Shown piece after piece: positions 1 through 12,224 of a DNA stretch of 64,000 nt. The position numbers and the translations under genes are program-made. Positions within the stretch are counted from its first letter, which is position 1. Each line of letters starts with the position of its first letter. Source of the DNA: Coprinus comatus (taxonomy: Eukaryota; Basidiomycota; Agaricomycetes; Agaricales; Agaricaceae); assembly GCA_034638255.1 (NCBI GenBank), contig JAWPGT010000007.1:744001-808000 (forward strand), read 5' to 3'. The notes under the pieces are model-generated. The model did no database searches. It saw only the letters and a list, made by a program, of their open reading frames with translations, and was not told where the DNA came from.

Positions 1-3000
1 TTTCCATCTTGAGAGGAGGTTACGGTACGTCACATATGTTACCTACCCGCTGGAATCACCTCTGAATGGGGTTCAGGATACGATCAGCAGTGTAATTTAT
101 CGGCAATAATAAAAAATCGAGTGGGTTCTAGCCTGGAATACTCCATCAACAAGTTAGAGTTATCGAGCGACCACCGTCACGAAATTCAATTGGACCCTTC
201 GTTCGTGCCTACACCCTCTGTAAATCCTCGTAATTCAGCTCCTTTCTCGATACCTTTGGACCATCGCATAGTGTCAGTAGTCCCCCAGGTTACGTTCTTT
301 GCCAGCTCACTGACTACTGCTCAGACATATCCAGTTGTTGGAGAATCATCGTATTCTTCTAGTCGTCGATGACCAGCGTGTCGATGGGAAGTTTGCAGTG
401 TACTTAGAGGATATGATCAATATTGCAAATGCACTCCAACATGGAAAGCATAAGCGGATCGTTCATAAAGACAAGGTTGGCCAAGAAATTCTGATTGCCT
501 ATGATGAGACCAAGCGCATATTGGTATTTTGCTCACCAGATAAGGTAAATATTATTATTAGATTATATTTTTTGTTGCTGAGATCCTTCAGCTTGTCCTA
601 TACGTATTCTTGTTTGATGAAACTCTTGCATCTCTGCGAAGCTGGGCTACCGCATTCGAGCTTGCCGCTTGGTACAATAGTGAGGTGACCATAACTCATC
701 TCACTTTTGTTCCGGGAACGGAGGAGATACTTCTTGTCGACTCTACTGCTCATGCCCGTATATACTCTCTCGTCAGTCAGAGATTTAGGTGAGCGAGAGC
801 ACGATAATCTGATAACTTGCGCTCGAGTCTTGACAAATGATTGTAGACCAGCCTCGTTACCACTTCAAATCCTACCGATAGTGGTTATGTCTACTCCAGA
901 CTCTGCCTGTGTGCTATTTGTATACCAAGTAGAGGAACGGAGGGTTCTCTCTGCCCATCATTGGGATACGTTTGGTGGTGGGGAGACACAAGGAGTTGCA
1001 ATCCCGTTACCCATAGGGGAGGGCGGCCTTGGGGTCACTTCATTCATCAACCGTAATGCTGTTCACGTCTTGATTCTCGATGGAAAAAGTGGTGTTTGCC
1101 AGTCTATTGCGTTGGATATAACCAAAAAGTCGTCAGAGTTCATGTTTAAGGAAAAGGGTGTAAAGTCATCCAGTGGCCCGGAAAAAGATGGAAGCTATGT
1201 CAACAACTGTTTGATCAACTGCTTCTCTGACGTTTGGATCCGCTTCCCTGTTGTTGCTGCAGTTATCCGACAATCCCCTGCATCCGCTGATCGACATCAG
1301 AAAAAGATTGTGTTTGTTTCAGATCGCGTCAACGATAATTATGCCTCATACTTCATGGATATGGTTAAAACATTTGAAGAACAAACCAAGAAACCTACTG
1401 ACGGACAGCTGAAAGCAATCAAAATCGAGTCTAAAACATTCCAAGAGACCTTCAAGGATATTGACACTTCATGGACAAGTACCGTTTCTCAGTTTCGCGC
1501 TGGGAAATGGTTTGTGGACCTGCTTTGTCTTCTCCCTATCCATATTGCCGTTGCTCGTGATAATCGGTTTGTTCCATTGAAGGATGGTGTCTCGTCGACC
1601 GAGTTTGAGCGATCCCTTTTGGGCGCTGAAGTCGGTCGTATAGTTGATAGCCTTTCCTTTGGTTGGTATGAATCTATCCTTCGTTCTTACATGGCTGACA
1701 AGGTGATTTTCCCCGTCATTTGATGACTGCTGGCTTCTCTAACCATGCTCTGGATAGCCGGTGAGAGTTGTTTCATCAATGGGTAAGTTGCTCCTGGAGT
1801 CCTACATTAGTTACCCTAAAATATGAATTAAATTATTTTTGTCAGGTGAACAATCTGTGGGTAAGAGCTTTGCTCTCAATCATCTAGTAGACACATCATT
1901 TGCTGGAAGTGCTATGAGAACCACCGGTAAGTTCTAAGTTTGTATCATAACCCTTCTTTCATCAAGTACTAATTTATTCATTTTCAGAGGGTGTTTGGAT
2001 GTCGATTACACCAACAGATGAAGCTTTACTGGTGGCACTCGATTTCGAAGGTAATACGTGTCTTCATGTGTATATTGATCGCGATGGTAAATGTTTTCGG
2101 ATTTCTTTTAGGGGTTCACAGCATTGAGAGGTCGCCGCAAGAGGACGCGCTTCTCGTTCTATTCAACACCGCGATCTCCAATCTCGTAAGGGGATCTGAA
2201 TTAGATTATGCCCCATACTTAAAACTGAGCCTTTATTCTAGGTTCTCTTCAGGAACAATTTTGCCTTGTCTCGTGATATTGCAAACTTGTTCCAGTCCTT
2301 CCAGGCTTCTTCCGTCATACTTGATCCTAAAGCAAACCCATCGTTGTTCCAGTCCACACTGGTCATCATAATCAAGGTCTGTCATGCACCAAGATCGTTG
2401 AAAACTTATCTCAGGCAAGAATCCAGGATGTTGTTGAGTCAGACAAAAGAGAGATTGTGCGAGAGTGAGTCCCAGCTGTTTCTGTGTTCCGTATTTTCAT
2501 TTGCTGATTGCAAAAGCAGATTTTCACTCAAATTCCAAGTGAGTTTGATTCCGATACTCGGAGTACAAGCATCTCTCAATGGCGGGAACAGAAAATCGTC
2601 CAAGAGGAACAAGGAGCGAATTTCATTTCGAAACTTCATGCCGGCAAGCTCAATATTATACCATGGCCCGTCATCGAATCTAGTCAATTTTATACTCTAT
2701 TCTCCACTCTCAAGCGGCAACTGTATTCGCAAAAGGTCACCCATTCATCCGCTGGGGAATTTCTATATACATTGAAGATTTTGATGGCCAAGTTAAAGGT
2801 GAGGGATTATTACCATGTTGGGGAAATTGCATATTGATCTTTGACTGTAGGCTAACGACTGGGGAGCAATGTCTCGTACGGAATTTATTATTTTAGCAAG
2901 TACCATGCCTAATCCTTGTTTTACTTAGAATCTCTGGCAGCCCATCGCGCACAGTCCTTACTTAGCCTTCTTCCTACAGCTTTGCAATTCGGTTTGGCGG

Positions 3001-6000
3001 AACCATCCCCTGATGGGGAGCCTTTAAAGGTATGCCTATGATCCTGTCTCCAACCCTTGTCAAGTGCCAACTGTCTGCCAGAACATTGACAATGATACCG
3101 TCATCGATTGCCCTGACACACACCATCGTTTCCACATATCGTCCGCGGTCAGTAAAGGAGACGAACGCGAACAAATCCTAGTGGCTCTGCAAAAGACCTG
3201 GGGGGAGTACGGATCTAGACAACACATGGAAGAGTCGGTGTGGACTGAAGGTCTTGCTGCATATCTCAACGAGATAGCGAAAATGAGGATCACGCACGTT
3301 GAAGTTTGGATTTCTACGAATCTTCAGCGCTTCAAGGCTTCTGGAAACAACGTAGAGATACTACAACGGGAATTAGCGAACGCAACAGTTGACCTTCAAA
3401 CCAACGTCGAGCTTTGCGGGATGACATGCGCCCATTGTAATCTCAAATGTCTTCTCTCGCGAAGACATGATCCTGTACAATCGCACGATTGCCACACAAA
3501 TCATCGTTGCATTATGTTCTGCGAATTTGAGGACGACCATCCTGGAGAACATAAATCTTGTAACACAGTGTGAGCAATGATTTCCCATGTTTAAACATTG
3601 TTAATTTATTAAAAATTGTGTAATACATCAGTGCCGGACATGATGGACCACACATGTAAGGCGTCCTTCTATTACATTGTACCACGATACTGATTGATGA
3701 TTTTATCTAGCTGTGTTATCGAAGCCCATCTCTGCGGGGAACTATGCATGTATGAGACTAGAAATGGATGTCAAGGGGAATGCACTAAAGTAAGCATCTC
3801 TCTCTACCTCATGGTAGAATTTTAAGTAAAACAATGCATCTACTATAGGTGCTGAATCATGAAGGTGATCACCATTGCTCCACTCGCAAACATGCTTGTG
3901 GTAAAGTGAGCGATTCTCAACCCCTCCAACTCTAACATCTGCTGACCCCTCTCCCCAGCCATGTGAACTTCAAATCCCCAATCTGAACAAAACTATCCAA
4001 TATAGCTGCCCAGGGAGCTGCACCCAACCTATGTCTGTTTCAAGTCTTTCGTTTCCCACCAATATTTATCCCTTTCTAGTGATGAAGAGCATGATGAGCA
4101 TATATGTGATAACAGAATGTGCCCTATATCATGCGAATTGTGCAAGAGACTGTGTGCAAACACCAACCATCTACACGGTTTGAACAATGCCGCGGTTCAC
4201 CTTTGCGGGTGCGCAAAATGATTATTTTTCAATAGCTCAGAAGCTGAAACATATCCCTAGGGAGGATCATCATTGTCACGCATCTTGTAGTGCCGGTATA
4301 TGTGAAATTGATACCACACCTCAATCTGTTGAAGCTACGTTCACTGGGCGTCACGAATCATTCCAATATACCAAGGTAATAAATCTCCTTTATTTTAATT
4401 AAAGTCCTGAGTTAGCTTATTCGTGATTTATCATAGTATACACAAGGTCGGATTTGGTATTGATTTTTTTTTAGACAATTGGACACTGAACCAATTCGCG
4501 TAGTATCGAAGCGTCTACCTTGCGTCAAATTGATTCCAGCTGGAAAACGCGAACATGATGGCCAGCACATACATAGCCTAGAACCATCTCCTTTCCACTT
4601 CTGCGACATGAGGTAGGTCAGTCACAGGCAAAGTGTTCATCCCTCACTAACGTCGCAATTAGATGCGATAGTTGCGGATACTTTTGTACATTACCACGAG
4701 GTTAGCATGAGCGGTTACATATTGCAAATGTGTATGCTGAATTCAATTTACAGGACATCCCCAACAAGAACATGAAACAAGTCATGGATCTATGTCCAGA
4801 ACACGATGGCTGGTCGATGGGCCTGATGGTAGTGCTATGGAATTGAATGGACGCCGATTTGGAACCAACGATGAGGGCGCACCGATGATGTGCAATTTGG
4901 TTTGTCAGAGCATGGGACGCCATGCGCATGTGGATTACTGTCGCACAGATGCATCCCAGACATGCGTTGGTCCCGACCATCTTCATATAACTGAACGTCT
5001 TTCCCCGAACCCTGATCGTTCGAAGGATTGGATCTCACATGCCCTATACTGGCGTCGCAGAGGTACGCACTCACATAGAAGTAGACCCCTCGATTGATGC
5101 TGAGTATTCTGTTGATAGGTTTTAGAGGCATGTCCAATATAAATCCAACTAATTGTTCCTATACTCACGATCAATTAGATCCATATTCCCGAGACGACCA
5201 AGCGAACTTTGCAAAATGGTAAGGCATAAAAAGAATTCGCGAATCAATACCTGATAATTTGTTTGTTCATTTCTGCAGTGACAGCATGTGTCCAGGTATG
5301 TAGATACATTAACTCTATCATTTCTTTGCTTCAGCTCTTTATGTAGGCCCGGAACACGCGGCCACAGCAAACCAAGGAGCACAACCATCTTATTGCACAC
5401 AACCACTCTTTCATCCACCACACACAAACAATCGACCGGCAGGGCTTGGGTTTGTGTTAAATATATTGTGTTTCCTTTAGTTACACTGATCATTGAGTGA
5501 CAGATATGTTTCAAACGATGGTCATGTCTTCTCGTGCAAAAATCCCGTCGTGATGCAACAAGCTTTTCATGTGTATGTATTCATACGAAATCAGAGAAAA
5601 TAATGCATTAATCTTGTGATAATAGGATATTTGTGATTGATAGGTATACAATAATTTTTGCTAATTAGCAACATGACGATGTTAATACGTAATAAGGTCC
5701 GGTTCAATGGCAGCAAGCAACCGCACGCCACTTCCTACGACCCCGGTGACGCCGAATATACTCAGACGTCACAACAACAGACTAGGAGCGGTATATTTAT
5801 CACTGTATTCATTCTGGCAATCCCGACAGGTAGCTGTCAATTCTCAAGGTTCCCCTGGTGCAAATGTCGCTCGTCGAGATTCGTACAGCGTCATTCTATT
5901 CCACAATGCAGTCAATCGTTGTATTCAGAACGACTTTCAACGAACTCCGGAGGATTTGCTGAACATTCTGTTAAGTCATGAGGCTAGTGGTGGAACCAGC

Positions 6001-6556
6001 TACGCCGCAGCTATCGCCGATACTGAGAGCGCCATGCGCCAACATTGGAACACCGAGCGGTATGTCGTTTGTATCGGGTGTCCGGGAATAAGCTTACAGA
6101 TGGCTCGAAATATGGACTTAGAACTCCCGTTGTTATATTTCTATCCGACGGTGAATGTAGTATTCAAGACGTTGCAATGCGTACAATTTGTCGAACAAGC
6201 ATTTCCTTGGGGTGAGTGTTGTCGCGGGTAATTATAACTATGACAGCAACCCTAATTTATCACAGAAAACCTTTGTCCTTCCACGCTGTTTCGTTTGGTC
6301 CAAGGAATGAAGTACTTCGACGTATGACGCAAATTGCCAATGAAGTTGAAGCCACCGCGCCCAGAGATCCACTTCTTCCTGCCAATGCTCGAGTTCCATC
6401 ATCTTACAATGAAGCTTTGGATTCGGTACGTGAAATGATTTCAAAATACCCAACTTGAAACGCTTACATCTTCCTTATTAGGTTCGACTTGCTGAAACTT
6501 TCCTTGGAATTGCCGATTCTTTGCAAAAACCGCGAGGTGCATTGATGTTATCCTAA
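1..6556 (+). CDS. VLIG-like giant GTPase with Cys/His-rich region and C-terminal VWA domain (5' end outside window)
   Basis: A long multi-exon gene that enters from the left edge; the first exon I can place begins at 91 and the stop is TAA at 6554-6556. The region to about 1.7 kb is an unrecognised N-terminal part. At about 1.85-2.4 kb lies a GTPase core with a P-loop reading GEQSVGKSFALNH, a switch stretch SAMRTTEGVW and a DFEG (DxxG) motif. This block resembles the G domain of very large inducible GTPases (VLIG/GVIN). At about 3.4-5.1 kb there are many Cys/His clusters such as CGMTCAHCNLKC, CGELC and FCDMRCDSCGYFC, probably zinc-binding. At 5.6-6.55 kb is a VWA domain whose MIDAS motif DRSGSM is rebuilt across two introns, followed by the acidic loop FLSDGE. 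Splicing is continuous and I see no break. Role unknown; a membrane-remodelling or defence GTPase is inference only. Confidence 0.82.
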
Positions 6557-7802
6557 ATGGTTTTTTCTCGTTCTCTTTTATCACCTTTATCGCACAACGT
6601 ATACTGTTTCTACTTTCTTGATCTCTGTTTCAGTTTGTTTCCGCGACTCTTCAGTAAACTTGTAGTAAACATGATGATGTGTGATGTATGATGTACTGTA
6701 CAATAGCAACGCTGTGATTGAATGAATGATGCACTTCTCTTTCTTTATCACTTCTGTGGTGTAAATCCATGAATACGATATGATATGATTGGTGGACTCC
6801 GTATGTAGCTTGGGCAGTCGCCTAGGAAACTCACACAAGATATGTTTATATTTTATATACGGAGAAAAGATTGTGAATAAAGAATAAAATACACTACTGC
6901 TTTGTATTGACTTCATTTTTTGTATGTACATGTATTGTAGTAAAAATAGGAAGGAAAATAAAATCAAGAGAACACAGGAATGGGAACGACAAGGTGGAAG
7001 AAGAAAAATGTTCAGTCCAAAGACTCTACATTGTCAATGAATAAAAGAGTATAGTGTACATATCCACAAAAGAAAAAGGAAACTACAGAATTGAAACAAT
7101 GATGCCAACATGTTTGTATATACAGTCTTTTTGCGTCATACTGAACAAAAGACGCTTATCAACAAATGATAGTGATAGCGGTGGTAGTGGCGTGTATGGA
7201 AGATTTAAAAAAGAAAAGAAAATGTGTTGCGTGAATGCGAGTGGCGATGATGGACTTGTAGTGACAATGCATGAGGAGAATCAACAGGGTGTTGGGAGAT
7301 GAAAGTATTGTGCTTGAGTGAACGAGAAATATGACTGGTGATGTGGTATTGAGTGGAAGTTAAGGAAGGATAGATAATGGAAGTCGAGATAGGCTGAACG
7401 TTCAAGCCCAAAATTTGTGTGATATGTGCACATATATATGTGTGTGTGCGGCGTGCGCATCCATTATCCATATGGACACAGAGGAGGATCACCACCCAAG
7501 CGGCCAAGCCCCATGCGTGCGAATAGTCAGAGTACTCCTCCAGTCGTAGTCTTGGTATCCTTGTGCCGATATCAACATTGATCCATTATCATCTCCATCA
7601 TAATAAACCAATCACCATCCATCAATGTTACACCTTATTACACCCATCCGACTTTTTCGGGATTTTCCGACACAAACGTTGACCAATCACAGAAGGGCAC
7701 GACGTTGGAAGAAAGGGGCCACACTTGGTTCGAGTTGCGAGATCAAATGTAGCACCCCCAGTGTTCAAAGGAAAGGAAAAGTCGAAAATATCAGGGAAGT
7801 CT
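6557..7802. other. Intergenic, convergent 3' ends
   Basis: This 1.2 kb, AT-rich stretch separates the 3' ends of the GTPase gene and the zinc transporter. It must hold both 3' UTRs and terminators. The open frames in it (for example 6587-6967 minus and 7205-7507 minus) are low-complexity and show no family resemblance. I see no RNA gene or repeat. Confidence 0.6.
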
Positions 7803-9376
7803 TCAAGCCCAACGTCCTAAGAGAGCCATCAAGGCGCATCCAAGACATACAGATCCAATTGCATAAGCCAATTTCGCATTTGAACCTTCCATCATTTCTT
7901 TATTAAACAAGAATTCATGAGCCAACAACTATTAACAACAAGTTATTGTGTCAGATCTCACTTCCATCCTCAGATAACCAAACAGAGGTGAAAACGTACC
8001 TCAACAAGACCAGTATATATCAAAATACCAGCACTCAAAGAATCCAGAACACCGGAAACGATGCTGGCAGTGGTACTTCCCGGATTATAACTGCTTCTGA
8101 CGCCAAGACCGACAGCAATACCAATGGGTGTTGTAAGTCCATAAAGGATTGCTCCGGCAATCGGCACCCAATTATAACGTTGTGGCAGGCGCATAAACGC
8201 AAGTCTAGAGCCAATACCAAGACCTTCGAATGTTTCTATAAATACGGTGAGTGATAAAACAACCTGAAAGGGAAGGAAGAGGACGCACGATGGAATACTA
8301 AAACGGCGAATAGGATTTTAAATTCCTCGTCTACCGCTAGTGTCAATCCAATTAACACACTAAGGTACAGATAGATTGGTATTATCCTTTTTCGACAACG
8401 GAAAGACCATACCTATGCAAAGCAACACCAAATTCGAGGATCGCAACGCCGATGATCTGAGTGATAGTACTATCATCGAATGCATTCATTTGGTGATCAT
8501 GACCATGACCATTTACAGTCTTATCTGCGCCAATACTCTCCAAGTCGGTATTGTTACCCATGTCTGCCTTTGCTTTGGCTGTTTCATTGACGGAGCTGGC
8601 CCGATCTTGAACAATTGCACCTTCAGGACCATGAGCTGAATGGCCACCATGCATATGCCCATGTGCATCTGATTAGAGAACCAAGCGTGATTAGTCGAGG
8701 TAGCGTGGGAGAGTAAGGTGAAAAAAAAGGAGAAACGCACCATGTCGCTTGCCTAGTTTAGCGAGTTTCTCTGTGCCCCACCGGAATGCAACGACTTCTA
8801 CGATGAAGATAATAAATATACTGAGAAGACAGAAGGCTAATGCGTAGGGCTGGTAATTTTTTTTTAGTTATATTGCCAAGTGAATGGAACTGAAACTCTA
8901 CGAACGTATTTGTGCCAGCCTTCCGATAAACATGGGGATTCCAAGGCTTCTAGTGCGGGGGCAAGGAGATGGATAAAGGCGGTGGCAATCTGCACAGTTC
9001 CGAGCATTAGACCAAGTTAGATTAAGCGGGGAGATAATGAGAACTCACGATGATGCCCGATCCAAAGTATCTCGCAAAACTAGTCACAGATGGTTACGAT
9101 ATCTCCACATAATCTTATTAGAGCAAAGAAAACGCACTCGAATATCGGTTTCGGCACATGCAGCCATGTTGATCGTTTTGCAAGAACAGGAAAAAGAGCA
9201 CCAGCAGTTGAACCCACGAGAATAATGAATACTGCTGCGATACGAAGACCGAGTAAAGAGTGGTCTCCGCCACCGGCACCACAATTCAATACTTCCTCAC
9301 TTTCGGCATGATTATCGATACCCTCAACAAGAGCGGTCGCTGCAGCGATTATTGCTGATGAGGTGGTGGTAGACAT
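7803..9376 (-). CDS. ZIP-family zinc/iron transporter
   Basis: Plasma-membrane-type divalent metal importer of the ZRT/IRT (ZIP) family, which brings zinc into the cytosol. The start at 9376 gives a short polar N-terminus followed by TM1 (LLGLRIAAVFIILVGSTAG). After splicing TM2/TM3 read FARYFGSGIIIATAFIHLL. A cytosolic loop is His-rich (HGHMHGGHSAHG, HGHDH), the usual metal-sensing loop. The signature metal-site helices are present after splicing: EFGVALHSVLIGLT in TM4 and VFHQTFEGLGIGSRL in TM5. The C-terminus ends MALLGRWA with the stop at 7803-7805. About seven short introns; both HxxxG and HQxFEG pockets are complete, so it should be functional. It is convergent with the upstream GTPase gene. 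Confidence 0.93.
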
Positions 9377-9498
9377 TGGGGCAGTGGATGGAGGACGGGG
9401 AGAGAAGAGAGGAGAAGGTTATAAGAGACCGAGTTTTGTTGACTGTTGCGGTACTCATCCTATTCTGCCACAGTGGTATTACATAAGCGAGTACCACA

Positions 9499-11058
9499 TC
9501 AGTTATCGATGATGTCAATTTCTTCAATTATCTTCCGTTCCTTGGCTACTCGTTCTACTCTTCTCGGGTCCTCTACCATCACACTCCGACCCTCAGCCCC
9601 AACCTTTCCTGACCACCGCAAAGCCTCCTGACAGACGCCTTCCAGTATTGAGTTGGGGGTGGACAGTACATGTGACACGTAGAACTCGAGCTTGCGGACG
9701 ACATGTTGGAAGCCATGCGTTGATGTGTTGGGCTGGTTCTCTGATGGCGCAGGTGCCGAATGTTGGCCCTCCAATCGGAACAGGTCTGCAAGGTCAGATA
9801 GAACAAGTGTGGTAGTGGCATGGCTATGTGACTTAATCGCCACCAGATCGATACCATCTGGATGTGACTGCGAAGGTACACCTTCAAGATCTACTATATG
9901 GGAAGGTTTCATCAGCTTGGTCACATCTTCCAGCAGTACCGACATCAGCTCCGATGTGACTTTACCCTAGGAAACATATGTTTGTGAGCAAGACTTGGCA
10001 CCTGTCATTCAGAAATAAAAGACCCCACCATATCAAATCGTGAGTACACGTCAGTGACGACTGCTCCAACACTTGCATGCAAAGTCCTAGATTGATTATC
10101 CACTAAGAACGGCACCAGTTGTCCGATCAGCCGCAGGGCCTCAGCATGATCTGGGTTGGCCTGTGATAGACTAGAGAGCATGCAAATGCCTAAATGTCGA
10201 ATGGTATAGCTATATGCAATCCTGTTCTCGGCGTCAGCCAAGTTTTTCTCCGGACATCTAGCGAACACGTACATAATAGCACATAGATTGAAAACCAATG
10301 GGTGACCGTTAGGTACTGCGCTTACCATAGATCTAGGGAGGTCCATAAGAGTTGGTCTCAACCCATCATCTTTGGTCCACCAAGGCTGTTCAAGTTCCAA
10401 TTCTAGATTTTCACTCCCCAGTAACGTTTGAGCCAGTTCGCCGGTCGGATCCTCTAACGTCTTCATGAACTTTTGCTTTTCCGCACGTGAGAGCATTTCC
10501 CAGATTTCTTCGGGCGTTAGGGTGTCTAGAACAGCGATATTTATAAAGAGTGTTTCGTGAATAAAGAATAGACGTACTGATGTCAATTCCCGAGAATTTA
10601 CTTACTAGCTCATCTTCCTTTTCGGCTTCTTCATCTACCTCCCCGAGCGCCTCCTTCTCTAGTAGATCTTTGTCCTCAGCAGATTCTTCCTCGAATCGTT
10701 TCAGGACTTCCAACATCCTATTACGCTCTTCTGTTGATCGAGATGGGGTAGTAGCGATATCGGACCTGAGCTCCTTCTTGTAGAATGATTCGGAACATTG
10801 ATTATGGGACTATAATAGCAAGGATGAGTTTCAAAGGGCTGTAAAAGGAACTGTTGTTTGACGAACTTGTGATCGGAAGCAAGTAAGCGAACAGTACGGA
10901 GCGTTGCAGGTAGGACATGTGTACTTTGCAAACTGCCGCCGACAACTAGTTCCCTGGCCATTAGCTTCTTTCCAGGCTGTATGTGTGATGATGCAGACTT
11001 ACAGTTTGCAGACGACTTGTTCTTGATCTTTATGTGGTTGTGGTAAAGAGATGTCCAT
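9499..11058 (-). CDS. ZNHIT2-like HIT zinc-finger protein
   Basis: An N-terminal HIT zinc finger is rebuilt by two introns: CKLC, then CPTCNAPYCSLTC, then SHNQC, giving the expected paired-Cys spacing. A coiled acidic segment follows (FEEESAEDKDLLEKE), then the family core LTPEEIWEMLSRAEKQKFMK ... QPWWTKD, where the WW pair is typical of ZNHIT2. In animals ZNHIT2 binds RUVBL1/2 with the R2TP chaperone and helps assemble U5 snRNP; that function is family knowledge. Start ATG at 11056-11058, stop at 9499. The ATG lies only about 11-35 bp from the divergent gene at 11.07 kb, so the two must share a promoter. PRP40 at 37.6 kb also acts in spliceosome assembly, but the two genes are not adjacent. 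Confidence 0.85.
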
Positions 11059-11069
11059 TAAAACTCCGC

Positions 11070-12087
11070 ATGAGGCAGAAGGCAGCCACACGTGCATAGG
11101 CACTCAAATTTCACACCCTACCACCACATAGCCAGTACGCTTTTTATTTATTTTATTCATTTAAAAATCCCCGAGTTATTGACGAAAGAAAAAGTGTTTG
11201 ATATCAATGCGTTTCCAGAAGAATTACGCGAAAAGATCATGGATTCATGTGATGGTCCTACTATGCTTGCTCTAGCAAAGACATCTCGTTATTGGAATCG
11301 CAAACGCACCGATGTTATCTACTATCGCGTCGTTGATATCCTCAAATATTTCCAACTTGATCCTACGTCATTCCTCAATTTCTTACTCGAAACTGAGAGC
11401 CTCATCTCAGGTTCTGCTTCTATCCTCGCCTTCATACCTGGTTTATTCACACCAGGGGATTTGGATATATATTGTCCATCTAAAAAACTCTCAGACGTGT
11501 TAAGTTATCTTAACAAAGAAACAAAATATAACGCAAAACCAGAAGAGTTGGAGATTAAAGAAGAGCTAGCGATGGATGTCGCGGATTATAATGATTGGGA
11601 CTTTAGCGAGGGTCATATCCATAAGGTTCTCAAGATCTACGCCCCTAAATCCAACCAACCGAACAATAAAACTGTGGTTAATATAATCGCAGTTGAGAAT
11701 GTTCGACCTCTGACTGCTATCACGCATTTCCATTCAACCCCAGTGATGAATGCCATCACTGGTAAAGGAGCGATTTGCATGTATCCGAAATTGACATTCA
11801 ACATGCGAGGGTTGATTAATACAAACCGACCTAACGTTACTCCGTCTACCAAGTTTCAAAAGTGCTTGAATAAGTATAAAGAGAGGGGATTTGAACTAGC
11901 AATGACGTTGGGCAGGTGGCCGGGATTGAAACCCAGGATGTTTTCCAGGAAACAGGTCAAGGCTGTAGATGGATGTTTTATCGCTTTCCCCGATGTTGTG
12001 GATGGGAAGAGTAGGTCGAAAGGAGATATCTTATTAGCGAAAGATTGGAAGTCAGTCTGGGAGCTGAGCCAATGGCGCAATCTATAG
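11070..12087 (+). CDS. F-box-like protein with nucleotidyltransferase-like fold
   Basis: The open frame runs from 11092, but that codon is GTG and the first in-frame ATG (11239) would cut into the F-box. A short first exon from the ATG at 11070 joined by an intron of about 40 bp (11093-11132) keeps the frame, but the donor is poor, so the start is unsettled. The protein begins with an F-box-like helix set (INAFPEELREKIMDSCDG ... ALAKTSRYWNR). Next comes SGSASILAFIPG ... PGDLDIYCP, which looks like the G-S plus D-x-D core of nucleotidyltransferase-fold proteins. The rest (THFHSTPVMNAITG; LTFNMRGLINTNRP) has the character of a family expanded in mushrooms. Function unknown; substrate recognition for SCF ubiquitin ligases is possible. 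Confidence 0.6.
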
Positions 12088-12224
12088 TTAGCCACATGAG
12101 GCCCCTATGTACAAAATGTTTGTAAAATATAATTATTTCTTGCTGATTTGAGATATTATTATCCTTAGCTCCCACGTCTCCCCGAGTTATTTTAATCTCT
12201 ACCTTTTTCCACTCTTTCACATCC

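Noticed and set aside
6587..6967. 126-codon minus-strand frame between GTPase and ZIP genes
   Set aside because: AT-rich, low-complexity, in the 3' flank of two convergent genes.
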